Numbered from the stretch's first letter, positions 46,286 through 56,676 are shown. The stretch: DNA of 64,000 nucleotides from CBDHFQ01 sp965262565 (GCA_965262565.1 CBDHFQ010000008.1:62001-126000), one strand, 5' to 3'. Numbers and translations: made by a program. The notes: generated by a model not told the origin, from the letters alone.

Positions 46286-48130
46286 ATGTACACATATCTA
46301 AGGATAATTGGATACGGAAGGCCTTATTTTAAGTTGGGAGTGATTGCATTCGTTGCTATCATGCTATATACCCTGTTTAATGTAGCATCCCTTATAAGCC
46401 TCATTCCCTTTCTGGAAATTTTATTTAATAGAGAAGTTGTATCAGTTCCCGAAGAACCCTGGGATTGGAGTGCCCCATCTACCTGGAAACAACATCTGTA
46501 TTATCTACTATATCATCGATTGTCAGAAGGAATAGAACAATATGGAGATGTAAACATGCTGTATATACTAGTGCTAGTGCTCTTCATATTAATCACCTTT
46601 AAAAATGTGTTTCGATACATTGGTTCATATACCATCAGCCCTTTAGAACAAGGAATTATTCAGCGACTTCGGACAAGGCTATTTGATCACCTCACTTCAC
46701 TTCATTTAGGTTTTTATACCAACCAACGAAAAGGGAATATTATAGGATTGGTGGTGAGTGATGTTCAAGTGGTTCAGGAGGCGGTCATAAATACAGTATA
46801 CAAAATCATTCGGGAACCCTTAAATATGATTCTTTCGTTGATATTACTTTTTGTGATGTCTGCGAAATTAACCCTGTTTATTTTGATTATCTTCCCTCTT
46901 ACTGCGCTCTTTATCAATTTTATCAGAAAATCTTTGAAGAGGAAGGCGAGGGAAGGTCAGGCGGCTTTAGGAGCTTTGGTGACCAAATTGGATGAATTTA
47001 TCGGGGGAATCAGGATTGTTAAAGCTTTTCAAAAAGAAAAGTATGAGCGGAAGAAATATCAGGAGCAAAATGAGAGGTTTACTCAACTCCAGGTCTCTTT
47101 AAGGAGAAGACATGAACTGGCTTCTCCAGTGACCGAAATCCTGAGCATTGCTGTAGTATCTTTGTTAATGCTTTATGGAGGGGTGTTAATTTTATCGGAA
47201 AATAGCGAATTAACAGGAGCGCAGTTTATCGTTTACATCATGGTATTTGCACAATTTATGGAACCAGTAAAAGCGTTTTCAAATGCTATCGCCAGGATTC
47301 AGAAAGGAATAGCTGCTTTTGAAAGGATCGAACAGCTATTGAATGTAGCATCTGAAATAAAGGAGGTGGAGCATCCTCTTACTTTAAGTGGGTTTCATGA
47401 CAATATTAGTTTTGATGGGATATACTTCCGGTACGAGGAAGTAGATGTATTAAAGGACATACAGTTTACTATTCAAAAGGGAGAAACGGTTGCAATTGTA
47501 GGGCCTTCAGGAAGCGGAAAATCTACACTGGTAGATTTGATTCCCAGATTCTATGATCCTTATCAGGGAAAAGTAACGATAGATGGTTTTAATTTGAAAG
47601 AAGTTTCTCTCAAGGATTTGAGGAGTTTTATTGGAATAGTAGCCCAGGAAGGGATTCTTTTTCACGATACGGTATTGAACAATATCGCCTATGGAATAGA
47701 ACAAATAGACAGAAAAGCTGTCATTGAAGCTGCTAAGGTGGCCAATGCACATGAGTTTATTATGGAGCTACCTCATCAATATGATACTTTAATAGGAGAG
47801 AGGGGAACCAGATTATCAGGAGGACAACGCCAGCGAATTTCCATTGCAAGAGCAGTATTGAGGAATCCACCTATCCTCATTCTGGATGAAGCTACTTCTA
47901 ATTTGGATAGTGCCAGTGAACGCTTAGTACAGGATGCACTGGATAAATTAATGACAAATAGGACATCGATTGTCATTGCGCATAGATTGTCCACTATTCA
48001 GCAAGCTCATCAGATTGTCGTTCTGGAACAGGGAGAAATAGTGTCCAAAGGAACTCATGTAGATCTATTGCGTTCTGGTGGATTATACAAAGAATTATAT
48101 GATCTTCAACACCAATCTGCTTTCAGTTGA
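46286..48130 (+). CDS. MsbA-like ABC transporter, permease-ATPase fusion
   Basis: The protein is 614 aa. Six membrane spans in the first 330 residues with the ABC_membrane pattern, then an ATPase domain: Walker A GPSGSGKST near 406, Q-loop (GIVAQEGILF), signature LSGGQRQR near 510, Walker B ILILDEATSNLDSA near 530 and a switch HRLST. Half-transporters of this type dimerise; in Bacteroidota they are annotated as lipid A or multidrug exporters. Substrate is unknown. It is divergent from rbfA. Confidence 0.92.
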   Translation: MYTYLRIIGYGRPYFKLGVIAFVAIMLYTLFNVASLISLIPFLEILFNREVVSVPEEPWDWSAPSTWKQHLYYLLYHRLSEGIEQYGDVNMLYILVLVLFILITFKNVFRYIGSYTISPLEQGIIQRLRTRLFDHLTSLHLGFYTNQRKGNIIGLVVSDVQVVQEAVINTVYKIIREPLNMILSLILLFVMSAKLTLFILIIFPLTALFINFIRKSLKRKAREGQAALGALVTKLDEFIGGIRIVKAFQKEKYERKKYQEQNERFTQLQVSLRRRHELASPVTEILSIAVVSLLMLYGGVLILSENSELTGAQFIVYIMVFAQFMEPVKAFSNAIARIQKGIAAFERIEQLLNVASEIKEVEHPLTLSGFHDNISFDGIYFRYEEVDVLKDIQFTIQKGETVAIVGPSGSGKSTLVDLIPRFYDPYQGKVTIDGFNLKEVSLKDLRSFIGIVAQEGILFHDTVLNNIAYGIEQIDRKAVIEAAKVANAHEFIMELPHQYDTLIGERGTRLSGGQRQRISIARAVLRNPPILILDEATSNLDSASERLVQDALDKLMTNRTSIVIAHRLSTIQQAHQIVVLEQGEIVSKGTHVDLLRSGGLYKELYDLQHQSAFS

Positions 48131-48249
48131 TTTATAATTTTCTCACAAGTAAGAAATTAAACGTCGTAAATAAGACCGAATCATAGTCATAATTTCAGTA
48201 AATAAAAGGATGCTTTACCAGCTTAACTTATTTATTAACAGGAATATTC

Positions 48250-49197
48250 ATGATTCTATGCGGCAGTAACATTAAACGAGGACTTACATTTTTTTACTTA
48301 GTCCTTAGCTTATCTATTGTGAAAAGCCAACAGCCAAGTAAGCAGAAAAATAAAAACGTACAATTTCTACCGAGCGTTCATATTCGATCTCTTTATCCTG
48401 TTTCAATTCATCCGGACAACTATAATGTCAGGCTATCCAGGACCGGAAATAAATGGAGGAATATGATAGGAGTGCAAGCACCAATACTAGCGGTCAATCA
48501 GAAGCAAATTAGCGCTTCTTTTGCAGTAGAAGGCTTCATAGAATTGCACGATTTTCAGGAGGATCAGTTACTTAGTTGGCAGATGTGGAGAGGAAACATA
48601 GGGTTGAATTCTTTCTGGGAATGGGCACCATTAAATGCTGCAACGCCCAATCGCTGGCAAAGATCATTTTTGTTAGAATTTGGTTGGGATCACGAAAGCC
48701 AACATGTTACTGACACTGAGAACTTCTTTAGAGAATTTCAGAATGAGGAAGTGAGCGAATTAATGAATCCCACCTTGCGTTCCTTTGAATACATTAAATG
48801 GAAATTACACACATGCTTCCAATCACCGAATTCTAACTGGTCTTTTTATGGCGTGATAGGAACAAGAATATTTTTCAACCCCATCCATGACGATATTTTA
48901 AGGGAAAATAAAGTTAGTACTTCTTTAGAAATAGGAATTCACCGACACTTAACCAGTATGATAAATATTTATTCTCATTATTTTTACGAATATATTTCTC
49001 ATGACCAAAATACGTTATCTAATTTATTAACTCGCTTTCCTCTCCAATATCGAATTTGGGAAGGTGGTATAGGGATTAGAAATGATCAACACAGGTTATT
49101 ATCGATCTTTTTTACTTATTCCGATTCAAATGGGAGAGGTATTGATTATGTGAGAACATACCAAGAGTTTGGTTGGGGATTGCGAATACGGATTTAG
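48250..49197 (+). CDS. Secreted or outer membrane protein, unknown (DUF1207-like by shape)
   Basis: The protein is 315 aa. The N-terminus is a weak signal peptide (about 1-27). The mature part alternates strands with many Trp, Tyr and Asn, including LLEFGWDHESQHV and RSFLLEF, which in DUF1207-type proteins marks the DHxSxH segment; I am not sure. The C-terminus ends RTYQEFGWGLRIRI, an aromatic-ending strand as in beta-barrels. Its stop overlaps that of a lipoprotein gene on the opposite strand by four bases. Confidence 0.55.
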   Translation: MILCGSNIKRGLTFFYLVLSLSIVKSQQPSKQKNKNVQFLPSVHIRSLYPVSIHPDNYNVRLSRTGNKWRNMIGVQAPILAVNQKQISASFAVEGFIELHDFQEDQLLSWQMWRGNIGLNSFWEWAPLNAATPNRWQRSFLLEFGWDHESQHVTDTENFFREFQNEEVSELMNPTLRSFEYIKWKLHTCFQSPNSNWSFYGVIGTRIFFNPIHDDILRENKVSTSLEIGIHRHLTSMINIYSHYFYEYISHDQNTLSNLLTRFPLQYRIWEGGIGIRNDQHRLLSIFFTYSDSNGRGIDYVRTYQEFGWGLRIRI

Positions 49198-49736
49198 CGA
49201 TTCATCAATAAGGGTTGCAGGGTAGATACGAGAATCTGTTCATATTCTGCTCGATTAGGATGTTTGTCTATTCTGGTAAAATAAAGAGGTACCGTTCTAC
49301 TTAAGGAAATGGAATAATCCTGAGCCATCATTCTTATCATAAGGTCAGTCCTTTCCTTATCTGGCATAAATTGTAGCCACCTTTCTATTTCACTATTTAA
49401 TGGCTTCAGAAAAAACTGATTATTTTCTGAAAAGGTTTTTACATGAGCTACCATATCCTCAGTTCTCGAATGTGCCACCGCTTCTTCCATCATTTCAGCA
49501 CAAATTGAAGCCACATTATTAAATTTTTCCTCCGTTTTCACACGAATATTAATTAATTCGTCTAATTCTGATCTGTATTTGGAGCTTAGACTTCCTACTG
49601 GCTTATTTTCACATTGGACCAGAAAAAGGCTGCTAAATATAAACACAAAGGAAAAAAAAATACGTGATTGCCTATTTACAGACGTGCAAGGAGAGGCAAG
49701 CCAACTACTAATATTACAATATTTTTGATTTCTCAA
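49194..49736 (-). CDS. Putative lipoprotein, unknown
   Basis: The protein is 180 aa. The only initiation codon that keeps the signal is TTG 49736 (a weak start); the hydrophobic core (FFSFVFIFSSLFLVQC) ends with Cys at about 42, a lipobox, so the leader is unusually long. The rest is helical, Glu/Lys-rich, with two Cys-containing segments. No family is recognised. The gene is convergent with the previous one. Translation start and reality are less certain than for other genes here. Confidence 0.45.
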   Translation of the reverse strand: MRNQKYCNISSWLASPCTSVNRQSRIFFSFVFIFSSLFLVQCENKPVGSLSSKYRSELDELINIRVKTEEKFNNVASICAEMMEEAVAHSRTEDMVAHVKTFSENNQFFLKPLNSEIERWLQFMPDKERTDLMIRMMAQDYSISLSRTVPLYFTRIDKHPNRAEYEQILVSTLQPLLMNR

Positions 49737-49813
49737 TTCAGCCTTCTTTCTTCGTAAAAATTTTTTGTCGTAAATTTATGATCTGTTCATATAATTACAA
49801 CATTTCAGACAGC

Positions 49814-50461
49814 ATGTCAACATTCATAATTCGAATTCTGTTACTATTCATTTTTTCTCCTTTTCTTTTTCCTCTTATTTCCTTTTGCGCCCCAAAAAGT
49901 ACATCCCTCAAAAAAGGCAAAAAAGAACCTATTGTAAAATTGTCCACTTCCTTTGGAGACATCTATTTAATGCTATTTGATGAGACGCCCATTCATAAAG
50001 ATAATTTTGTAAAGCTGGTGAAAGAAGGATTTTATAATGGAACTTCCTTTCATAGAGTGATCAATGGATTTATGATACAGGCAGGAGATCCGAACTCAAA
50101 AGAAGGAGGAGATGAGAATCAAATCGGGAAAGGAGGACCAGGTTATACCTTACCTTCTGAAATTGTAGAAAATTTTAAACATTCTAAAGGATATTTAGCC
50201 GCTGCAAGACAGGCAGATATAGTTAATCCAGAAAAAAGATCCAGTGGAAGTCAGTTTTACATTGTGCAAGGTGAAAATGGTGCTCATCATTTGGATGGGG
50301 AATATACTATCTTTGGAAAGGTAATTGAAGGGATGGATGTCATAGATAAAATTGCCGGGGTAGAGGTAAATAATAAAAAGCGACCGAAGGAAGCTATATT
50401 TATTTCCGCAGAAGTAATAGAATTTAAGTCAAAAAAACTAGCTAAAAAATTCGATCTATAA
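49814..50461 (+). CDS. Cyclophilin-type peptidyl-prolyl isomerase, lipoprotein
   Basis: The protein is 215 aa from ATG 49814; the frame opens at 49778 with 12 extra residues. The signal peptide ends ISFC, a lipobox. The cyclophilin core has FGDIYLMLFDETP, GTSFHRVINGFMIQAGDP (Arg of the active site), RSSGSQFYIVQ and HLDGEYTIFGKVIEGMDV. It isomerises Xaa-Pro bonds of exported proteins, probably in the periplasm. It lies directly upstream of the T9SS cargo gene (113-nt gap) on the same strand. Confidence 0.92.
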   Translation: MSTFIIRILLLFIFSPFLFPLISFCAPKSTSLKKGKKEPIVKLSTSFGDIYLMLFDETPIHKDNFVKLVKEGFYNGTSFHRVINGFMIQAGDPNSKEGGDENQIGKGGPGYTLPSEIVENFKHSKGYLAAARQADIVNPEKRSSGSQFYIVQGENGAHHLDGEYTIFGKVIEGMDVIDKIAGVEVNNKKRPKEAIFISAEVIEFKSKKLAKKFDL

Positions 50462-50524
50462 ATTGGATATTTACCTTCCTTTTATTGTAAGATAAAGTCG
50501 GAAAGGAAATTGTGTGTTAATATA

Positions 50525-50561
50525 ATTTTTCATTTTTTAAAATTTATAAAAAATGAAAAAT
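50525..50561. repeat. AT-rich perfect 14-bp palindrome before the T9SS cargo gene
   Basis: The arms ATTTTTCATTTTTT (50525-50538) and AAAAAATGAAAAAT (50548-50561) are exact complements with a 9-nt loop. It ends 13 nt before ATG 50575. It could hide the ribosome site, serve as a regulator site, or end transcription of the cyclophilin gene. Confidence 0.7.
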
Positions 50562-50574
50562 GTATTGAGCTTGC

Positions 50575-53500
50575 ATGGGAACATTTCCGCTTTTTCGCGT
50601 GTATTTAATGCTGGGGATCTTTGTATACCACTGCTGCTTATTGAAGTCCCAACATATAGAACCATTAGCCTATTGGACCTTTGATCTTCCTTCCAGTAAC
50701 AAGTCGGGACTGATTGATTCCACTAATCTCCTGTATGAATATCCAGATTTAACAAGTGAAATTCATCGAATTACCTCAAATGGGTTAGTGGGGAATTATG
50801 TAAAGAGAATTCAGGATGACCCCATTTTATTGTCTTCTAAAAAATTCGGAATAGGAAGTAAAGCAGTTAGTCTCGAATTTTTAGCAAGACCTGAAAACTT
50901 CATGAATGTATATGAAATTCAGGGAGCGGGCGTACATTTTATGTTTTTAAATAATAGGATTAAAATCAGAGTCTATTATCAGGGAGAACAAGGAACCGGT
51001 GAAGAGGATTTGGACATATTCTTTGATGGGGTAGATCGGTCAAGTCAATTGTACTATTTGGATGGTCAGTGGCATCATATTGCCGTAACAGTTGATTTTT
51101 CAGATGGGCACACTCAGGTATGGGTAGACGGGGCATCACCTGAAGGCTTTTCCGCTAATTTACCTCTTCCTGAAAATGCTTCTGCCATTCATGGAAATGC
51201 CTTAAATAATTTTATGATTTCTTCTCGATTTCATACAAGGAATATGTTAGGAGGAATTGACGAAATAGCGTTCTACAATGACATTCTATCCCCCAATATT
51301 ATTTATCAACATTTTTTAGAAGTGAATGAAGGAAGACACTATACCTTTGAAACTTTTATCAGGAGCGTAGATGTACCTTCTTTAGGGAATGAGGTGAGAG
51401 AAATAGATCTCAAAGAATATGCGCCAGGTCATCCTGAACCTAATTTATCAGCCTTTGAACAGCTTAAACAATTTCCACTTCCAAGATATCGCAAAGAGCA
51501 TACAATGCTACCTAATTTTGATTGGCTAGTATATAAGCACAATTTATTTCTCCCTCGTCCTCAGTCTACCTCAAATTACTTAAATCTTACCCTGGAATTA
51601 GCTCAACGATGGAATTATTATCTTCTCTTACCTAAAGCCCAAACAAATAATCCCGATTCCTTTGCTGATACTACCAGTTTAAATAGTAAAGCGATGGCCC
51701 TGGCGAACAATCATCCTGAACTTCCGACAAGTCTTATCATTAATTGGGCGCAAGTTAACCCATCGGATGCAGGTTATGCCAGAGAGACTCCTTATGCATT
51801 CAGCCAGGATTTACCAGATGCATATTATGTTCAGGACTCTTCTGGACAAATACTTTACGACGGAAGAAATAATAAACGAATAAGTCCATTCTCTCCAACG
51901 GATTCTTTGAAATTTGATGGCTTAACTATGCGACATTATCTCAGCCATTTTTTATCCTATTTACACAGACCACTAGACATGATTAATGAAAATGGAGAAG
52001 TACTATATCCTTTTTCCTCCAAGGCTGATCCAGGTATTTTGGCACAAGATCCGGATATAGCAGCACATCAAAAGAAATTGGGATTAGATTGGTATAGATA
52101 TGATGGAAGATTTAATAAATATCGGAGAGACACATTATACGCCAACTCATTCCTATCACTCCCCCAATTATCTAATACACATTTTACTTATTACTATGTA
52201 GATGGTAGCGAATTTCAGGCAAAACCTGAAAATGGTGGATTTTCATATGAGGAAAACAGACGAATTATGACCCCTATTCGAGGGAATACTTATCCTACTC
52301 CCTCATTTTACCCACGAGTGCCTGATAATTGGAGAATCTGGCGAGGACCATACAATGGATTAAAATGGATATCATTAGGTCGAAAAGTAGAAATTGGGTT
52401 AGGGGATTATCTTTTTTCTCCTTTTGTGTCTCCAGGTTGGCAAAGTGATCCAGAAAAATCCATGAGATCTGGACAATGGCTAGGCCTTCTTAAATTATTG
52501 GGAATGATGGGGGCTGAATTCTATTATGCAGGTCATTTTAGTGTAGAAGCTGATCCCGATAATTATATTTGGCAAGCAGTAGTTCCTTCTTATGCTCAGG
52601 CAATTTATTCCAGGTTCGAACCTCTATGGAGAAATAGTAAGTTGCTTTATGGTGATGACATACCCAACAGGCCTGACCTTGAATTTCCGTATGTCTTTGT
52701 AACGGATAACATTTATTATAAAGCAGTAGTCGTAAGAAAACAAAAGGACAAAGATATTTATTTCATTGCCTCAAGTATTCAACCTAATAGTAACTGGAAA
52801 GGGAGCACACCCATTGAAAGTTACGTTAAGTTTAATTTAGCTGACCAGTTAATTACTATTCCCACTCGTCGCCAGGGAAGTATTTTTATATTGGATTTAC
52901 AGAATGAAAGGGAGCCAATATTTCTTCAACTGGATAGTTGGCACGAATATATGCATCCTTTTTACTGGTCGGAATCTTATCATTTCGAAGCAGAAGCGAT
53001 AGCACCATATGGCGAACAGGAGGTAGGTACTGACTTTTCTTCTTCTGTGGCCAATGGGGATATGACCCAATACCAATCCTATGTTATCCTGGGGCCTCAG
53101 GCAAAAAAGGATGAGATGAAAGTGGATTGGGCAAGTAGGGAAACTTCTGATAACAGATATGTCTTATCCCTCAGAGCAAGAATTTCTGAACATGCTATCA
53201 GTGATGAGTCGCTAATTTCTTTGACCCTTGATGATACTCCTTTCTCAAAGATCAGCATAGATAAAAGGCATTGGGCTTGGTATAGGCTGAATTGTCCACA
53301 AAAGGCGATAACCTTAGATGAAGGGAAGCATCTGTTGACTTTAAAAGTGCTTAGCGGATTAGTAGATGTAGATCAATTAACTTGGGAGGTGGTAGTTGCT
53401 GATACATTGTCCTCTCCTCCTTTGCCAATATATGCAGGATCTGGCGAATTTGATACTGTAGGAGTCTGGATGGGAGATTGTGTTTCTTTTATTAAGACCC

Positions 53501-54579
53501 ATGATTTACAAGCGCCCTATATGAAGCCTGATAATGGCTTGCATATAAATGGCGAAGATTTCCTGGAGGCGCCGGGAGATGCATTTTTAGTAGCTTATAA
53601 TGAGGATAGAGATTCTGCTAACATTGTTCATCACTGGGTGGATGATCAATGGATAGAACAATGGAACAGGCATTGGCTTCCCATAGTTTATGATAAAAAT
53701 GTACAGGAGGGATCTATTCAATTATCCTTCCACTTTCCAGCGTATGGATCTACTGTAATACCCCAGGGAAATGATTATGTTTTAATGGGAAAAGATGCTA
53801 CATGGCAGATCCTTCCAGCAGAATACAGAATCGTAGATTCATCCGTCGTTTTTTCTGTAGATATATCAACATGTGTACCATTAGAAGCATTTACTATTGG
53901 AACCTTAAATCCCGTGTTGAGTCCCCTATTTACTAGGGAGGAAGAACTGCAATTGGATCTTTTGGGCGTAGATGATATACTACTTTCGGGAAAAGTCTTG
54001 TATGGGAATGTACTGTTAGAGTGGGAAACATCTGGAAAATTTGTGCCTTTCAGGTTTTCCATAGAAAGATCCATTAACGGAATTATATTTAAAGAGATAG
54101 GCCAGGTGGATTCAGAAAAATCGGATATTTCTCCGTTTTGGATCTATAAAGATAATACATTTGATCAGGTTCCCCTTAAGGTTGTCTTCTACAGAATATC
54201 GGCTCAATTTAGAGAAGGCACATCTGATTCAGTTATAAGTAATATTATCACCATACAAAAAGAATCTTCCTTAACACCCGCAAACATATCCTCTAGCATA
54301 GGAAACAAAGACGGAGAGAATACACGCAAAGCTGTCATCCTTTCTACCTTCCCTAATCCTGCCAAAGGAGAAATAAATATAAAGTATTTGGCTCCATTCG
54401 GGAAAATGAAGTTGGAAATCATCAATGGCTTGGGAAGAGTTTTGTATTCCACTGAGGTAGAGCAAAGCCTGCAAATGCTTTCTCTAAAAGTTAGGATAAA
54501 TGATTGGAGGCCAGGAGTATATTATGTGAAATTGTACGATCTTAACAACAGTTCAGTGTACAAGATAATTGTAGAATAG
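50575..54579 (+). CDS. Large secreted LamG-domain protein with T9SS sorting signal
   Basis: The protein is 1334 aa. A signal peptide of about 25 residues (MGTFPLFRVYLMLGIFVYH) precedes a LamG-like jelly roll (about 30-255; LDGQWHHIAVTVDFSDGHTQ and QVWVDGA). Then about 500 residues of unknown fold, with repeated Trp/Tyr-rich strands and helix-like DNWRIW, DWYRYDGRF and MRSGQWLGLL, compatible with a barrel enzyme but with no catalytic motif I can name. A beta-sandwich (about 790-950), a 200-residue Fn-like region and a 60-residue T9SS C-terminal domain (TFPNPAKGEINIKYL to YKIIVE) follow. It is exported by the type IX system and probably binds polysaccharide. This is the clearest proof of Bacteroidota. 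Confidence 0.75.
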   Translation: MGTFPLFRVYLMLGIFVYHCCLLKSQHIEPLAYWTFDLPSSNKSGLIDSTNLLYEYPDLTSEIHRITSNGLVGNYVKRIQDDPILLSSKKFGIGSKAVSLEFLARPENFMNVYEIQGAGVHFMFLNNRIKIRVYYQGEQGTGEEDLDIFFDGVDRSSQLYYLDGQWHHIAVTVDFSDGHTQVWVDGASPEGFSANLPLPENASAIHGNALNNFMISSRFHTRNMLGGIDEIAFYNDILSPNIIYQHFLEVNEGRHYTFETFIRSVDVPSLGNEVREIDLKEYAPGHPEPNLSAFEQLKQFPLPRYRKEHTMLPNFDWLVYKHNLFLPRPQSTSNYLNLTLELAQRWNYYLLLPKAQTNNPDSFADTTSLNSKAMALANNHPELPTSLIINWAQVNPSDAGYARETPYAFSQDLPDAYYVQDSSGQILYDGRNNKRISPFSPTDSLKFDGLTMRHYLSHFLSYLHRPLDMINENGEVLYPFSSKADPGILAQDPDIAAHQKKLGLDWYRYDGRFNKYRRDTLYANSFLSLPQLSNTHFTYYYVDGSEFQAKPENGGFSYEENRRIMTPIRGNTYPTPSFYPRVPDNWRIWRGPYNGLKWISLGRKVEIGLGDYLFSPFVSPGWQSDPEKSMRSGQWLGLLKLLGMMGAEFYYAGHFSVEADPDNYIWQAVVPSYAQAIYSRFEPLWRNSKLLYGDDIPNRPDLEFPYVFVTDNIYYKAVVVRKQKDKDIYFIASSIQPNSNWKGSTPIESYVKFNLADQLITIPTRRQGSIFILDLQNEREPIFLQLDSWHEYMHPFYWSESYHFEAEAIAPYGEQEVGTDFSSSVANGDMTQYQSYVILGPQAKKDEMKVDWASRETSDNRYVLSLRARISEHAISDESLISLTLDDTPFSKISIDKRHWAWYRLNCPQKAITLDEGKHLLTLKVLSGLVDVDQLTWEVVVADTLSSPPLPIYAGSGEFDTVGVWMGDCVSFIKTHDLQAPYMKPDNGLHINGEDFLEAPGDAFLVAYNEDRDSANIVHHWVDDQWIEQWNRHWLPIVYDKNVQEGSIQLSFHFPAYGSTVIPQGNDYVLMGKDATWQILPAEYRIVDSSVVFSVDISTCVPLEAFTIGTLNPVLSPLFTREEELQLDLLGVDDILLSGKVLYGNVLLEWETSGKFVPFRFSIERSINGIIFKEIGQVDSEKSDISPFWIYKDNTFDQVPLKVVFYRISAQFREGTSDSVISNIITIQKESSLTPANISSSIGNKDGENTRKAVILSTFPNPAKGEINIKYLAPFGKMKLEIINGLGRVLYSTEVEQSLQMLSLKVRINDWRPGVYYVKLYDLNNSSVYKIIVE

Positions 54580-54672
54580 AAGGGGTTGGTAGGCGGAATT
54601 ATTTTATTTTCCAACAAAACTGTATATTGAGGCAATTAGTTAAGAGCCCACTCATATACCATTAACAAATGT

Positions 54673-55539
54673 ATGGAGCCTGAAAAGAATCCAAATGTTA
54701 ATAAAAATGCTGAGCAAGCTTCCCCTCCTTCTCCTATAAAGGAACAAAAGAAAGTGAATTTTTCTCTGGAAAAATTTTGGCTGAGGATAGAACCGACTAT
54801 TCGGGTGATCGCATTTTCAGGAGCTTTGATCGTATTTTTTTTCGGAGTATTCCAGTTTTATAACTGGCGTACTGAAATGACAAATAGACGTTTCATGGAA
54901 CCCTATTTGGAAACTGAGCAGATGATGTCGACCAGGATCAATCAAATTAGAACAGATCGGCGGAGGACTGAACAAGAGAAATTAGCGACCCTTAAAACAC
55001 AGTATAAAATTTTATCCGAACGTAAGAAGCACCATAGAGATGTAGCTAATTATTTTGTCTCCAATTATTACGCCTCTATGTTGATCGTACTTTTCTCTTC
55101 TATCAGTGCGGGAATTATCGTTTTTATCATAGCTGGTAAAGGCTGGAATCAAACTCATCTTTATGTAAAGGCCGTTTTTCTCGTCCTGGTCTTTATCTCA
55201 GTATTCTTTTCTGTTTTTCCAGGTGTATTTGGCCAAAGAGGTAATTTTGAACATAATCTTGACGCCTTTCTCAGGTACGATAATTTACAAGTAGAAATTT
55301 TTAATTATTTAACCACAAGTAATTATGGAGATGTTCAAGGGAATTATATGTCTACAGATAGCATGATATATTATATCAACAGGAAGATTAATGAATCCAA
55401 CCGAATATATATATCGAATTCTCCTGGTAGAATTAGGTATTCATTAGATATGAATAGAAGAGTTCAAACCATCACTCCAAGGCCTGCTATGACAAGACGA
55501 ATGGACACTGCAGTTAATAAACAGAACCAAGCTGAATAA
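54673..55539 (+). CDS. Membrane protein, unknown
   Basis: The protein is 288 aa. A Lys/Glu-rich cytosolic start (1-40) is followed by helix 1 (about 42-62), a charged coiled-coil region (65-130) rich in Arg/Lys/Glu, then helices 2 and 3 (about 138-156 and 166-192) and a Tyr/Asn-rich tail. The tail is polar with repeated Ser/Arg/Asn. No family was recognised. It ends 90 nt before the convergent threonine aldolase gene. Confidence 0.55.
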   Translation: MEPEKNPNVNKNAEQASPPSPIKEQKKVNFSLEKFWLRIEPTIRVIAFSGALIVFFFGVFQFYNWRTEMTNRRFMEPYLETEQMMSTRINQIRTDRRRTEQEKLATLKTQYKILSERKKHHRDVANYFVSNYYASMLIVLFSSISAGIIVFIIAGKGWNQTHLYVKAVFLVLVFISVFFSVFPGVFGQRGNFEHNLDAFLRYDNLQVEIFNYLTTSNYGDVQGNYMSTDSMIYYINRKINESNRIYISNSPGRIRYSLDMNRRVQTITPRPAMTRRMDTAVNKQNQAE

Positions 55540-55629
55540 TATAAACATTAGTACCTTTACTTAGGTATTTTTCACTAGTGCATTATTTAGGGTTTGTAAA
55601 TAGATAAATCTATAAAATATTGATTATTT

Positions 55630-56676
55630 TTAATTCATCACCTTGATCGTTGGAGATAGAACTCTGTTAAAGGTGTCAAGAGTGTAATCCATCATATCAG
55701 GGCGTATGTCTAAATGTGTAACGATCCTGATATAATGTGGGCCGAATGGAGCTACAAGAATGTCAGCATCCTTTAGTTGTTGGATTAACGTTGTTTGGTC
55801 AATAATTTCAGCATTTGGTTTGAAGATGACAATGTTAGTCTCCACTGGTAGGACTTCCTCTATCGTCTCCGATGTAAGCAGAACACGTTCGATTGTTTTG
55901 GCTTTTTGATGATCTTCTACCAATCGCTCTACATGATGATCTAATGCAAATATTCCTGCTGCGGCCAGATACCCTACTTGTCTCATGCTTCCTCCAAACA
56001 TTTTTCTGGCAAATTGGGCTTTTCTATGAAACTTCTCACGCATGAGTAATACTGAACCTACAGGTGCTCCCAGCCCTTTTGATAAGCAAATAGAAATGGT
56101 ATCGAAATACTTTCCAATATCTGATGGAGAGTATTTTTTTTCAATCAGAGCATTAAATAATCGCGCTCCATCCAGGTGCAAATGTAAACCATGTTTCTGA
56201 CAAACTTCACTAACAGCTGCAATGTCGGATAGCTCATAACAACATCCTCCTCCTTTATTCACCGTATTTTCCAATGCTACCATAGAAGTCCGTGCAAAAT
56301 GTACATCATCCGGGTTTATGTTCCCTGCTACTTCTATGGCATTGATCCTTCCCCTATCTCCTTTAATTAATCTTACTGAAGAAGAAGAATTCGCTGCAAT
56401 TCCTCCTGCTTCATATAAGTAAATATGGGATAGAGATGCACAAATAACTTCAGATTGCGGTTGTGTGCCGAGCTTGATAGCAATTTGATTACACATAGTT
56501 CCGGAAGGACAAAATAACGCCTTGTCCATTTGAAATAGTGCAGCTATCTTTTCCTGTAATTGATTTACTGTCGGATCTTCTCCATATACATCGTCTCCTA
56601 CCTGAGCAGAAAACATCGCCTCTAGCATTTCCGGAGTAGGTTTTGTAAGGGTATCGCTTCGAAAATCTACTTTCAT
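55630..56676 (-). CDS. L-threonine aldolase (low specificity)
   Basis: The protein is 348 aa of fold-type I PLP enzyme: VDFRSDTLTKPTPEML at the start, GDDVYGEDPTVNQL, FCPSGTMCNQIAIK, HLDGARLFNA (PLP Asp) and the lysine Schiff base at Lys200 (SICLSKGLGAPVGS). It cleaves threonine (and allo-threonine) to glycine and acetaldehyde. The start overlaps the response regulator stop by four bases, so the two are coupled. No other amino-acid gene is nearby. Confidence 0.93.
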   Translation of the reverse strand: MKVDFRSDTLTKPTPEMLEAMFSAQVGDDVYGEDPTVNQLQEKIAALFQMDKALFCPSGTMCNQIAIKLGTQPQSEVICASLSHIYLYEAGGIAANSSSSVRLIKGDRGRINAIEVAGNINPDDVHFARTSMVALENTVNKGGGCCYELSDIAAVSEVCQKHGLHLHLDGARLFNALIEKKYSPSDIGKYFDTISICLSKGLGAPVGSVLLMREKFHRKAQFARKMFGGSMRQVGYLAAAGIFALDHHVERLVEDHQKAKTIERVLLTSETIEEVLPVETNIVIFKPNAEIIDQTTLIQQLKDADILVAPFGPHYIRIVTHLDIRPDMMDYTLDTFNRVLSPTIKVMN

